Shown here in pieces: positions 27,326 through 35,820 of a stretch of 64,000 nt of DNA. The notes under the pieces are model-generated. The model ran no database searches. It saw only the letters and a list, made by a program, of their open reading frames with translations, and had not been told where the DNA came from. The stretch is from Ornithinibacillus gellani. Lineage in GTDB: Bacteria; Bacillota; Bacilli; Bacillales; Amphibacillaceae. The stretch lies in assembly GCF_003730295.1 (NCBI RefSeq), contig NZ_QTSZ01000049.1, forward strand, positions 1 to 64,000, written 5' to 3'. Within the stretch, counting starts at the first letter, position 1. Each line of letters starts with the position of its first letter. Both the position numbers and the translations under genes were made by a program.

Positions 27326-29239
27326 TTAAGCGGCGCTATTTGTTTCTGTTTGGTTCATTACTGCTTTTTCAGTTTCATTTGTCTTGCTGCCTCCCAAATG
27401 GTAGCGGAGTAATCGCATACCATTTAGGATAACAACTAAAATACTTGCTTCATGTACGAGCATGCCAATCGACATATTCATCCAATCGCCAAAGATGAGG
27501 CTTGTTAATAGGATGACGACGACACCGACTGCAATGATAATATTTTGTCTCATGTTTCTTGCGGTTGATTTGGTCAAACCTAATGCATGTGGTAAGCGGC
27601 TAAAATCAGAGTTCATCAATACGACATCAGATGTTTCGATTGCTACGTCCGTTCCGCTTCCCATGGCAATTCCAATATCTGCTAGGGCTAAGGATGGGCT
27701 GTCGTTTACACCATCACCGACGAAAGCGACAATTTGTCCATCTGCTTGTAATTTTTCAATATAAGCTGATTTGTCTTCTGGCAGCATATGTCCATGAGCT
27801 TCTGTTAATCCTAGTTCACGGGCGACGATATCGACTGTGCCTTGGTTGTCTCCAGAGAGGACGACAAGATTTTTCACACCAAGTTTTTTCAGTTTCTGCA
27901 AGTCTTCTTTTACACCCAAGCGAATTTGGTCCCGAATTCCCATTAAAACCTGTAATGTACCATCAACGGCTGTGAGCACAAGGGAGCTGCCATTTTTTTC
28001 GAAGCGTTGGACATCTTTTTTGACCTGTTCTGATAAAACTATATTTTCCTTTTCCATTAAAGCCACATTACCGACTGCGATTCGATGTCCATCAATTTGT
28101 GCGATAATCCCGCCCCCTTTAACCACTTCTGTTTCTTCTACAGTGGAAAAATGTGCTGCGCCAATTTCCTGTAAAACTGCTTTTGCCAATGGATGATCAG
28201 ACTCTCGTTCTACACTAGCTAGATAGCCAAGGACTTCGGCTTTGTTATTACCATAAAATGCGCTTTCTGCTACTTCCGGATTTCCGATGGTAAGTGTTCC
28301 TGTTTTATCAAAAACGATGGTGTCTACCTTACTGAAATCATTGATGACCTCGCTGCCTTTTAAGAGCACACCATTTCGGGCTCCATTTCCGATGCCGGAC
28401 ACGTTGGATACGGGAACTCCAATCACGAGTGCACCGGGACAACCAAGAACAAGTACTGTAATGGCAAGCTCCAAGTTGTTAGTGAATAGCCAAACGATGA
28501 TGCCAAGGACTAAAACGGCAGGTGTATAGTATTTAGAGAAGCGGTCGATGAAACGTTCTGCAGCTGATTTACTATCTTGTGCTTCTTCCACTAATTCGAT
28601 AATACGACCAAATGTTGTATCTTCACCTACGCGATCTGCTTTGATTTGAATGGTTCCATTTTCTAAAATGGTACCTGCGAAAACTTCTGATCCTTTTATT
28701 TTACTTACTGGTAGCGATTCACCTGTAATACTAGCTTCATTTAAATGACCTTCGCCAGAAAGTACAGTTCCGTCTACTGGAACCCTTGCGCCAGTTTTTA
28801 CGAGTAAAATATCGTCTTCATCTACATCATCTACATCTACTTCTTCAAACTCACCGTCTTCCATTTGTTTCCACGCGCTTTCAGGTGCTAATTCGGTTAA
28901 CTCCTTGATAGCGGAGCGGGTTTTATTTAATGTCCGCTGTTCCAGATAGGCACCAAATAAGAATAAGAAGGTGACGATTGCCGACTCCTCATAGTTTTGA
29001 ATGAGGATAGCACCAGTAACAGCAATGGTTACTAATACATCAATGCTGACGACTTTTACCTTTAAAGCTTGATAAGCTTGAATGGCGATGGGTGCTATTC
29101 CGAGAATCGATGCGGTGATCAGTGCTGCATTGAAAATGAGCATACTATCTATTCCAAATCGACCTAAGAAACCAAGAGCAATAAGCATGGCACTAATGAG
29201 CATGATGTGATTTTTCTTTTGTAATATATATCTTTGCAT
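27326..29239 (-). CDS. Heavy-metal P1B-type ATPase with CPG motif and no HMA domain
   Basis: About 637 residues. Helices start at once after MQRYILQKKNH, so there is no N-terminal metal-binding domain. The actuator motif is TGES, the phosphorylated Asp lies in FDKTGTLT, the P1B HP motif is ESDHPLAKAV and the hinge is GDGVNDSPSLA. The transmembrane metal site reads VLGCPGALVIG, CPG rather than the CPC of copper, cadmium and zinc pumps or the SPC of others. Metal specificity is therefore uncertain. ATG at 29239 follows GGAGGG. The neighbouring operon with the same type of promoter supplies free HMA proteins. Confidence 0.9.
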   Translation of the reverse strand: MQRYILQKKNHIMLISAMLIALGFLGRFGIDSMLIFNAALITASILGIAPIAIQAYQALKVKVVSIDVLVTIAVTGAILIQNYEESAIVTFLFLFGAYLEQRTLNKTRSAIKELTELAPESAWKQMEDGEFEEVDVDDVDEDDILLVKTGARVPVDGTVLSGEGHLNEASITGESLPVSKIKGSEVFAGTILENGTIQIKADRVGEDTTFGRIIELVEEAQDSKSAAERFIDRFSKYYTPAVLVLGIIVWLFTNNLELAITVLVLGCPGALVIGVPVSNVSGIGNGARNGVLLKGSEVINDFSKVDTIVFDKTGTLTIGNPEVAESAFYGNNKAEVLGYLASVERESDHPLAKAVLQEIGAAHFSTVEETEVVKGGGIIAQIDGHRIAVGNVALMEKENIVLSEQVKKDVQRFEKNGSSLVLTAVDGTLQVLMGIRDQIRLGVKEDLQKLKKLGVKNLVVLSGDNQGTVDIVARELGLTEAHGHMLPEDKSAYIEKLQADGQIVAFVGDGVNDSPSLALADIGIAMGSGTDVAIETSDVVLMNSDFSRLPHALGLTKSTARNMRQNIIIAVGVVVILLTSLIFGDWMNMSIGMLVHEASILVVILNGMRLLRYHLGGSKTNETEKAVMNQTETNSAA

Positions 29240-29284
29240 GTTGATTCCCTCCAAAATTGAATGTATTCTTTTGTTGTTAATTCA

Positions 29285-29326
29285 AGTATAGGATGTTCCG
29301 CTTGAATAGTAATTGACCTAGGTCAA
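29285..29326 (-). promoter_or_regulatory. FNR/CRP-type promoter of the P-type ATPase gene
   Basis: On the minus strand TTGACCTAGGTCAA (29313-29326), a perfect palindrome, lies 32 bp centre to centre from the -10 TATACT at 29285-29290, exactly as upstream of the HMA-Ric operon. This arrangement supports co-activation by one FNR/CRP-family protein. Confidence 0.78.
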
Positions 29327-29345
29327 GATTTGAATTTAATCGTGA

Positions 29346-29440
29346 ATTTATTATAGATTACCAGTCAGTAAATGCCTGATTCGTTCAACTACCAATCAGT
29401 GGAGGAAGTGCGAACTCCACTGATTGAAGTTTCACTTTAT
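29346..29440 (+). repeat. Dispersed two-hairpin element, copy R5 (hairpin 1 lost)
   Basis: A short left end, then the linker (GCCTGATTCGTTCAACTA) and hairpin 2. Hairpin 2 reads AATCAGTGGAG against CTCCACTGATT, a second independent compensatory change (G-C to A-T) from the GTGGGG/CCCCAC consensus. It ends in CACTTTAT. Confidence 0.85.
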
Positions 29441-29542
29441 TTTCGTTCGTTATGGTAGTAGGACGAATAGTTACAGTTTCCAGGGGAAATGGAAGTTATG
29501 CCTGCATTGAAAATACGTCTATTTTGGTATCGAAAATTAAGA

Positions 29543-29577
29543 TTGACTTGAAAAAAGTTTTACACTACAATGAGTAA
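29543..29577 (+). promoter_or_regulatory. Promoter and BlaI-type operator of the blaI-like gene
   Basis: TTGACT at 29543 and TACAAT at 29566 are separated by 17 bp, a strong sigma-A promoter. ACACTACAATGAGT overlaps the -10 and resembles the ACACTACATAGTGT palindrome before the BdbD gene. BlaI/MecI/CopY operators contain TACA/TGTA halves, so autorepression is likely but inferred. Confidence 0.65.
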
Positions 29578-29593
29578 TGCGAGGTGGCACGTA

Positions 29594-30007
29594 ATGAAAA
29601 TAAGAAAGTTTAAAATAAATGAGCGTGGTTTGAATCGTTTTTTTGGCCCGCTTGAAGCCAAAATTATGGATATCTTATGGGAGGGCGATGGGAAAACGAT
29701 CAAAGAGGTTCAACAAGCTTTAGAACGAGAGAAAGCGACGAACTTCAATACCGTAATGACGGTGATGAATCGGTTAGTTGATAAAGGGATTCTTGAAAAA
29801 AGAACAAATGGTAGATCTTCCTTATATCAGCCCATCCAAACAAGGTCTGATTTTTTACATACGCAGTCAAAGGATATGACGAATGAATTGATGGATGAAT
29901 TCGGAAATGTTGTCATCAGTCATATGCTGAATGCTATAGAAGAAGCTGATGATGATCTTGTTGCTGAATTGGAGAAAAAAGTGAAAGAATTGAAAAAGGG
30001 TATGTAA
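29594..30007 (+). CDS. BlaI/MecI/CopY-family repressor
   Basis: 137 residues with a winged helix of the family: LNRFFGPLEAKIMDILWEGD, TIKEVQQALEREKATNFNTV and MTVMNRLVDKGILEK, then a C-terminal dimerisation helix. Family members are inactivated by proteolysis triggered by a membrane metalloprotease. The next gene, 3 bp on, is such an M56 protein. ATG at 29594 follows GAGGTGG; an upstream ATG at 29570 lies in the promoter. Confidence 0.9.
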   Translation: MKIRKFKINERGLNRFFGPLEAKIMDILWEGDGKTIKEVQQALEREKATNFNTVMTVMNRLVDKGILEKRTNGRSSLYQPIQTRSDFLHTQSKDMTNELMDEFGNVVISHMLNAIEEADDDLVAELEKKVKELKKGM

Positions 30008-30010
30008 ATT

Positions 30011-30862
30011 ATGTCTAAACGTCAATCATCTTTTGTACTTATCGGATCACTTGCTATATCGGGTACAATATTATTGCAGATGGGGTTATATGTCATTTCC
30101 CTACTATCAGGTTGGAACATGAAATTTAATTTAGTTGAGATATGTCATAGCTGGCTAGGGGCAATTGGGCTATCCTCACTCGAGTATGTACTTGATGGAC
30201 TTGTCATCTTTACACCATTATGTGCAATCTGGATCATTGGATCACAAATCGTTCAATCTTCGAAATTGGAAAGACGTTTTCGTTTATATGAGGATAAAAA
30301 GCTTACTGATGAAATAACCAAGCTTTATGGGAAAAAAGATCAAGAACAGATAATCGTTCTATCACACCCTGCTCCAATTGCTATTACGATGGGATTGATT
30401 TGCCCTAAAATTATCTTATCAACGGGATTAATTAATCTTTTAACAAAGGATGAGTTAAAAGCAGTGATTTCCCATGAAATGTATCATAAGAAAAACCGTG
30501 ATCCGTTTAAATTATTTTTACTATCGCTCAGCTCGTCTATATTATGGTATATTCCGATTCAGAAATGGTTTCATCGAACGTATCAAATCATTCAGGAAAT
30601 ACTGGCAGATGAATATGCCATTAAGCAACAGGATACAACCGTTAATTTAGGAAGTGCACTGCTGAAAATGCTGAAAGTAGGTAAATTGAAGAAGATGCCT
30701 TTCACTTATGCATCCTTTGCAGATACATCTGTTAATTATCGAATTAAATATATGCTTCATCCAGTAAAGGAAGTCCCATTAGGGATACCATTTAGGGTTG
30801 TATTCATTTCATTAACAGTGTTTAGTTTGATTTGTGGTTTATTTATATACGTCCTTGTATAA
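30011..30862 (+). CDS. M56-family membrane metallopeptidase (BlaR1-like, no sensor domain)
   Basis: 283 residues with about four membrane helices and the zinc-protease motif HEMYH in LKAVISHEMYHKKNRDPFKL, plus the downstream glutamate in IIQEILADEYAIKQ. Unlike BlaR1 and MecR1 it ends after the last helix and has no penicillin-binding sensor domain, so it does not obviously sense beta-lactams. It probably cleaves the upstream BlaI-like repressor in response to an unknown envelope signal. Confidence 0.88.
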   Translation: MSKRQSSFVLIGSLAISGTILLQMGLYVISLLSGWNMKFNLVEICHSWLGAIGLSSLEYVLDGLVIFTPLCAIWIIGSQIVQSSKLERRFRLYEDKKLTDEITKLYGKKDQEQIIVLSHPAPIAITMGLICPKIILSTGLINLLTKDELKAVISHEMYHKKNRDPFKLFLLSLSSSILWYIPIQKWFHRTYQIIQEILADEYAIKQQDTTVNLGSALLKMLKVGKLKKMPFTYASFADTSVNYRIKYMLHPVKEVPLGIPFRVVFISLTVFSLICGLFIYVLV

Positions 30863-31130
30863 GCGGTATAACCTAGCTCCCTATACCAAAACCATCTTGC
30901 CAATCAACGTGTGGTTAATGGATAGGGAATCTGGATTCATCAATTTTAAAAAAAATAGCAATGCAGGTATTGCCGGTGTATATAGATTTATATGGGCGCC
31001 TGCCGTACACGAACATGTAATAAAATGTACACAACATGGGTCTTTTCAAACAAGAAAAAATCATCTGCTATTTCGATTTAGATAGATAGATGGATTCCTT
31101 TTTGGAAGATCTGTTATTTTTTAACTTTTA
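30863..31130. other. Intergenic stretch without a recognised gene
   Basis: About 270 bp between the M56 gene and the BdbD promoter. Open frames here lack ribosome sites and match nothing known. I see no repeat or strong hairpin. Confidence 0.4.
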
Positions 31131-31146
31131 ACACTACATAGTGTAG
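31131..31146 (+). promoter_or_regulatory. BlaI-type palindrome before bdbD-bdbC
   Basis: ACACTA-CA-TAGTGT is a perfect palindrome with the TACA/TGTA core of BlaI-family operators, and the start of the blaI-promoter site is the same (ACACTACA). It lies about 25 bp upstream of the thiol oxidoreductase start. Control by the adjacent BlaI-like protein is inferred. Confidence 0.6.
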
Positions 31147-31169
31147 TTCAGTGAAGAGGAGTGGTTATT

Positions 31170-31817
31170 TTGTCCAAAAAGATTTTTTGGTATATCGGTA
31201 TATTCGCCATCATCATTATTGGAATTATTGTTGTAAAAGGGGTTCAACAAGATGCGGCTGTGATGGATTATGAAGGGCAACCTTTTATTGGTGAGGATTC
31301 AGCGCCGGTTGATATTGTAGAATTTGGAGATTATAAATGTCCGCATTGTCAGGATTTCAACGATCAAATTTTTCCTATTATTAAAGCAGATTTAGTTGAT
31401 ACAGGTAAAGCGAAATTTTATTTTATGAACTATCCAATCATAGGGCCTGATTCCACAAGCTCGGCATTATTTGCTGAAACAGTGTATCGGGAGCTTGGTA
31501 ATGATATGTTTTGGCAGTTCCATCATCTTTTATTTGAGCGTCAAATGACAGAGGATGGGAAAACAAATATATTTACAGATGATTTTATGAAAGATATTTT
31601 GGCAGAGGTTGCCAGCGCCACTGAGGTTAATCAAGTGATGGATGCAGTAAACGAAGCAGACATAGATAAAGCATTGAAGCAGGATATCTCTACTGCTAAT
31701 CAGTTAAATGTATCGTCCACACCAACTATATTTATCAATGGTGAACGATTTGATGGAAAGAGCACCACTGAATTTATTGAAAAAGTGGAAGAGGCGGCGA
31801 GCGAAAGTGATAAATAA
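31170..31817 (+). CDS. bdbD: DsbA/BdbD-like extracytoplasmic thiol oxidoreductase
   Basis: About 215 residues. An N-terminal membrane anchor (IFWYIGIFAIIIIGIIVVKG) is followed by a thioredoxin fold with the active site CPHC in FGDYKCPHCQDFN, a long helical insert and the cis-Pro region SSTPTIFINGERF. BdbD oxidises cysteines in exported proteins and is re-oxidised by BdbC, whose gene overlaps its end. TTG at 31170 is the likely start, eight bases after GAGGAG; a GTG at 31161 overlaps that site. Confidence 0.9.
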   Translation: MSKKIFWYIGIFAIIIIGIIVVKGVQQDAAVMDYEGQPFIGEDSAPVDIVEFGDYKCPHCQDFNDQIFPIIKADLVDTGKAKFYFMNYPIIGPDSTSSALFAETVYRELGNDMFWQFHHLLFERQMTEDGKTNIFTDDFMKDILAEVASATEVNQVMDAVNEADIDKALKQDISTANQLNVSSTPTIFINGERFDGKSTTEFIEKVEEAASESDK

Positions 31818-32211
31818 GCCTCTATTATTTGCTTGGGTTACCTCAATTATAGCGTTGGGTGGAAGTTTATTTTTTAGTGAGCAGATGGGTTTTATCCCTT
31901 GTACCCTCTGTTGGTTTCAACGCATTTTAATGTACCCTTTAACCATTTTATTGGGAATTGCTTTTTATAAAAATGATAAGGAAATTTATAAATATGTTTT
32001 GCCATTTTCGGTCATGGGAATGTTGGTATCGACCTATCATTATGTGCTGCAAAAGGTTCCTTCCATGGATGAATTCAGTACCTGTACAAGTGGGGTACCT
32101 TGCTCGGGTCAATATATTAACTGGTTTCATTTTGTTACCATTCCATTCTTGGCACTGATTGGCTTTACCATGATAACAATTATGATGGTGATCATGATGA
32201 AGCGAAAGTGA
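31807..32211 (+). CDS. bdbC: DsbB/BdbC-like disulfide oxidoreductase
   Basis: About 134 residues with four membrane helices and two Cys pairs: CTLCWFQRILMYP in the first loop, the quinone-proximal CxxC, and CTSGVPC in the second. This is the BdbC/DsbB family, passing electrons from BdbD to quinone. It starts at GTG 31807 inside the end of bdbD, overlapping by 11 bp, so translation is probably coupled. Confidence 0.9.
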   Translation: MINKPLLFAWVTSIIALGGSLFFSEQMGFIPCTLCWFQRILMYPLTILLGIAFYKNDKEIYKYVLPFSVMGMLVSTYHYVLQKVPSMDEFSTCTSGVPCSGQYINWFHFVTIPFLALIGFTMITIMMVIMMKRK

Positions 32212-32259
32212 GTAGCTTATAATCAATACGTTCAAGTACAGGTTGTTCCTTGCCTTTCT

Positions 32260-32835
32260 TAATAGACCGTGGAAAAAGCGGTTGAAGAATTTGGACAGCT
32301 GAACGTATTTGCAAATAATGCCGGCATTGTTGTAGTGACGCCGTTTATGGATATTGATGAAGGACAGTTAAATAAGGCATTCTCCATCAATGTAAATGGA
32401 ACCGTATTTGGAACACAGGCAGCTGCAAAGCAATTCATGAAACAGAACTCAAAAGGAAAAGTCATTAATGCTTGTAGTATTGCCGGACATGAATCATATG
32501 AAATGTTATCGACTTATTCCGCTACGAAGCATGCCGTACGCTCATTTACTCAATCAGCAGCAAAAGAATTAGCAGCACATCAGATTCGCGTCAACGCCTA
32601 TTGCCCTGGGGTAGCCGGTACTTCGATGTGGGATCGAATCGATGAGGAAATGGTGAAGTACTATGATCATATGAAGCCTGGAGATGCATTTAAAGAATTT
32701 TCGGATGCGATTTTGCTTGGAAGATCACAAGAACCTGAAGATGTTGCAAACCTTGTGTCATTCCTAGCTTCTGATGACTCTGATTATATTACTGGACAAT
32801 CCATTATTACCGATGGTGGTATTGTATTTAGATAA
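32260..32835 (+). pseudogene. 5'-truncated short-chain dehydrogenase (acetoin/diacetyl reductase-like)
   Basis: The frame from about 32269 encodes the rest of an SDR: NNAG in [10 protein letters not shown], catalytic Ser/Tyr/Lys in [40 protein letters not shown], and the C-terminal [13 protein letters not shown]. The first ~65 residues, including the TGxxxGIG cofactor motif, are absent and no start or ribosome site fits. PGVxxTxMW resembles meso-butanediol or acetoin reductases. A deletion joined it to the end of the bdbC region. Confidence 0.85.
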
Positions 32836-32904
32836 TAGGAAGCATTTAACATTAAAATTTTGCTGGTGAACCGCATATTTTTGGACACCAGTTACTGTTC
32901 CCGG

Positions 32905-32934
32905 CAGCCAACTTGACGTAGTTGGCTGTTTTTT
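32905..32934 (+). terminator. Rho-independent terminator
   Basis: CAGCCAAC and GTTGGCTG form a perfect stem followed by TTTTTT, 70 bp after the SDR remnant. Confidence 0.9.
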
Positions 32935-33072
32935 ATTTGGGCGGTATTTGTTTAGTTCAGTATTTGGCTTCTCTCTCGTATCGATATAGTGAACATGTTG
33001 AATGTAGCAATATAGAAGAAATCTCAGCCAGATTGATTTGTTACAATCAAGATAAATCAAAGGAGGTACGAA

Positions 33073-33681
33073 ATGGGTAAGGTAATTTTGGATATTTCCA
33101 TATCTGTTGACGGTTTTGTCGCAGGTCCGGATGATCAGCAACAGCAGCCGCTTGGAAAGGGGGGAGATGCCCTTCATGACTGGTTATTTAGCGGTGATTA
33201 CCCAAGTCGGCATAATGACATGTTCAAATTATCTCGTATAAATAAAGATATTTTTGATCGTGAAATTCCAAACGTAGGCGCGATGATTGTTGGAAGAAGG
33301 ACATTTGATTTGGTTAATGGATGGGGAGGAAGTCATCCTATTCAAGGAGTTCCTATTTTTGTGGTGACCCATGAGGAGCCGGAAACATATTTGGAACATC
33401 ACACGTCTTTCACCTTTGTTACGGACGGTGTGGAAAGTGCTATTCAACAAGCAAAAGCAACTGCAAATGGTAAAAATGTAGGCATCGGAACAGCCAGTAT
33501 TGCTCAACAATGTATCAAGGCCGGTTTTCTTGATGAAATGCATCTCCATATTGCACCAATTATTTTAGGGAGCGGCATTCGCTTGTTTGATCAAATTGGT
33601 GAAGATCAAATTCAATTGGAAAGCAAACGGGTTGTGGATGGTTCAAATGTTGTTCATTTGATTTACAGGTTATTAGACTAG
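33073..33681 (+). CDS. Dihydrofolate-reductase-fold (RibD C-terminal-like) reductase
   Basis: 202 residues: LDISISVDGFVAG at the N-terminus, GAMIVGRRTFDLVNGWGG, PIFVVTHE and a GIGTASIAQQCIKAGFLDEM helix near the C-terminus, the standard order of the DHFR-like RibD C-terminal family. These use NAD(P)H, but most have no defined substrate. AGGAGG precedes the ATG. A second distant member lies at 34171-34758. Confidence 0.87.
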   Translation: MGKVILDISISVDGFVAGPDDQQQQPLGKGGDALHDWLFSGDYPSRHNDMFKLSRINKDIFDREIPNVGAMIVGRRTFDLVNGWGGSHPIQGVPIFVVTHEEPETYLEHHTSFTFVTDGVESAIQQAKATANGKNVGIGTASIAQQCIKAGFLDEMHLHIAPIILGSGIRLFDQIGEDQIQLESKRVVDGSNVVHLIYRLLD

Positions 33682-33754
33682 AAATATTCTTTTTTGTTGA
33701 AGAGGTGGAACTTCCGTAATCGAGGAAGGGAGAAGGATCTCGTCGTACGTGTCA

Positions 33755-34034
33755 GATTACGAATCAAAAAGTTGTGCCTGTGGATGCCGGTCAATCAATG
33801 GAAGTTCCAGCTGTACGCACTTTTCTAGGTGTAGTGGATCAGGTTTTTCATACGTATACGACTTACGCATGTGGCACGGTCCTATTGCTCGGTATCATTA
33901 ATTATCTTGATTTAACAGCATTAGGAAGACAGGAAGATTGGGAAAAACCTTCTGGGCGCAGTGATGGAAGAGGAGGAACATGGATCTGTCGTCATGATGA
34001 ATACGATTATTCCGTAGGGTTCAACTTCTGCTGA
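33755..34034 (+). pseudogene. DUF899 gene fragment (C-terminal third)
   Basis: The frame VPVDAGQSMEVPAVRTFLG...LTALGRQEDWEKPSGRSDG matches the last ~90 residues of the intact DUF899 protein at 10066-10875 with many substitutions. The thioredoxin-like core with the CPAC motif is missing, and no start or ribosome site is present. It is an old paralogue remnant, not a recent partial copy. Confidence 0.85.
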
Positions 34035-34104
34035 CATTCGGAGGCAAGAATAAAAAATACGATATAAGGGCTGCTATGAAAGCTGCAAACTTATTCACAT
34101 AAAA

Positions 34105-34146
34105 AGGAACCTGTTTGAAATCATTAGATTTTCAAAACAGGTTCTT
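34105..34146. terminator. Terminator between convergent units
   Basis: GAACCTGTTTGAAA pairs with TTTTCAAAACAGGTTC, followed by a short T-rich tail. Confidence 0.8.
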
Positions 34147-34170
34147 CTATTTCTTTTAAAAGGCGGGGAT

Positions 34171-34758
34171 TTATGATAATTGATAATGTAACACCATGAC
34201 GCCAGTTTCAAAGGTTTTTGATTCTAAAAGTTTTAGGTGATTTGTGCCAGTTGTTTCCTTAAATAAACGTTTGCCACAGCCTTGAACAATCGGAAAAATC
34301 ATGAGACGAATTTCATCAATTAACTGATGCGGAAGAAGCGTATTTATTAATTCAGCGCTACCGTGAATAACCATATTTTGTCCTGCATCCTGTTTTAATT
34401 TCGCAATTTGTTCAATAACATTCCCTTTCACCAAAGTGGAATTATTCCATTTGGTATCTTCCAGTGTTTCGGATATAACGTACTTTTTTATGCTATTCAT
34501 GCGTTCGGCAAACCCATCATCATCTGTCATAGAAGGCCAGGCTTGAGCGAAGCCCTCATAAGTCACCCTTCCTAATAGTAGTGCATCAGTCGCAAATAAT
34601 TCATCATACTTATATTTCTGCGCCTCCTCATTCCAGTATTGGCCGCTCCAACCACCGTGTTTTGTTTTTTCAGCTCCACCAGGGTCTTCCATGATGCCAT
34701 CCAGTGATATGAATTCAGTTGCAATTATTTTTTTCGTCAATTCTCCACCCCATTCCAT
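34171..34758 (-). CDS. Dihydrofolate-reductase-family protein
   Basis: About 190-195 residues: IIATEFISLDGIMEDPGG, DALLLGRVTYEGFAQAWPSM, KYVISETLEDTKWNN and VIHGSAELINTLL, of the YyaP/YwjB-like DHFR family. The start is uncertain: ATG 34758 has no ribosome site, while TTG 34740 lies too close behind GGTGGAG. It follows a minus-strand AraC gene. The natural substrate is unknown. Confidence 0.85.
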   Translation of the reverse strand: MEWGGELTKKIIATEFISLDGIMEDPGGAEKTKHGGWSGQYWNEEAQKYKYDELFATDALLLGRVTYEGFAQAWPSMTDDDGFAERMNSIKKYVISETLEDTKWNNSTLVKGNVIEQIAKLKQDAGQNMVIHGSAELINTLLPHQLIDEIRLMIFPIVQGCGKRLFKETTGTNHLKLLESKTFETGVMVLHYQLS

Positions 34759-34818
34759 TATTTTTTATAGGATAACTTCATTTTATCAAAATAAATAAAT
34801 TAGATTTCTTACCGATTG

Positions 34819-35598
34819 CTATATTGAGAAATTTCTTCGCAAAAAGGTTTTCATTAAAAGCGGCAGAGATACTAAAATTGGTGGATCATCTAATTTTGGT
34901 TGATGTAGGGTCAGGTTCTGTGGAGGTACAATCATGTTATTTTGCACGATGATAGGTTTTATGTTTCGGGCGCGCAACGTTGTGTGAGGTAATAGAATAT
35001 CCGTAGCTTCTGTTCTCCAAGATACGGCAGTCGCCATTAAGAAGTAAATGCCCGGGTTTACATTCAAAAATTGATAATTGCCCACAGCTGGTAATAAGGT
35101 GCCGTAGCTCGGCATACTTTCTGGAATAGATTTTTGAAACAAACCGATAAAGATGACACCGTGAAATGGCTGCTCCGCTTTAACAGTCCCTTTTACAACA
35201 TTAAAAGGAGATTCCGAGCTTAAAGGATCCCAAACGGAAAGGTTTTGTAAGGATTCCAATTGATTATCTGCTTCAAATATGGCTTTTCTAAATTGAGATG
35301 GTGATTGCCCAACTCTCTCCGTAAATTGGGTAGTAAAGGTACCCAAGCTCTGATGACCCAATTCCAACCCGATGTCACGAATCGTAAAATTTGTTTCCAA
35401 TAACATTTCCTTTGCTTTTTGCAATCGAAGCGAGGATACATAATAAAGCGGTGAAATTCCAATCTGTTTTTTAAATATACGTGAAAAATGATAAGGACTG
35501 TACGATACCTGATTTGCCAAATCGGTAAGTGATATGGGACTATATATATGCTGATGAATATACGCAATAATATCATCAATTTCCTGATATCGCTTCAT
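34819..35598 (-). CDS. AraC-family transcriptional regulator
   Basis: 259 residues with the DNA-binding double helix-turn-helix at the N-terminus: PISLTDLANQVSYSPYHFSRIF and TIRDIGLELGHQSLGTFTTQF, GQSPSQFR. The C-terminal half (about 110-259) is a presumed effector domain, GyrI-like in position but poorly matched. The reductase gene starting 60 bp downstream is a candidate target. AGGTG precedes the ATG. Confidence 0.88.
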   Translation of the reverse strand: MKRYQEIDDIIAYIHQHIYSPISLTDLANQVSYSPYHFSRIFKKQIGISPLYYVSSLRLQKAKEMLLETNFTIRDIGLELGHQSLGTFTTQFTERVGQSPSQFRKAIFEADNQLESLQNLSVWDPLSSESPFNVVKGTVKAEQPFHGVIFIGLFQKSIPESMPSYGTLLPAVGNYQFLNVNPGIYFLMATAVSWRTEATDILLPHTTLRARNIKPIIVQNNMIVPPQNLTLHQPKLDDPPILVSLPLLMKTFLRRNFSI

Positions 35599-35820
35599 CT
35601 TACTTACACCTCATTTTTAGAAAGGTTAAGAATGTGGTTATCATTATAGAGTATTTTCTGAAAAAAGTCGCACGTCGCAAAAATCTTAAAGTCAATCGTT
35701 ATATTATTATTAATTCCCAAGCATGCGCCTGGATGAATGAAGAAAAATAGGAAGTCCATCCTAAAGAGAGACTATCTATGCCATATATTATGGATTACAC
35801 AATTACATTTATATGAACTG

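Noticed and set aside
30834-31085. A basic 83-residue protein after the M56 gene
   Set aside because: It begins inside the M56 coding sequence, has no ribosome site and no recognisable family features.
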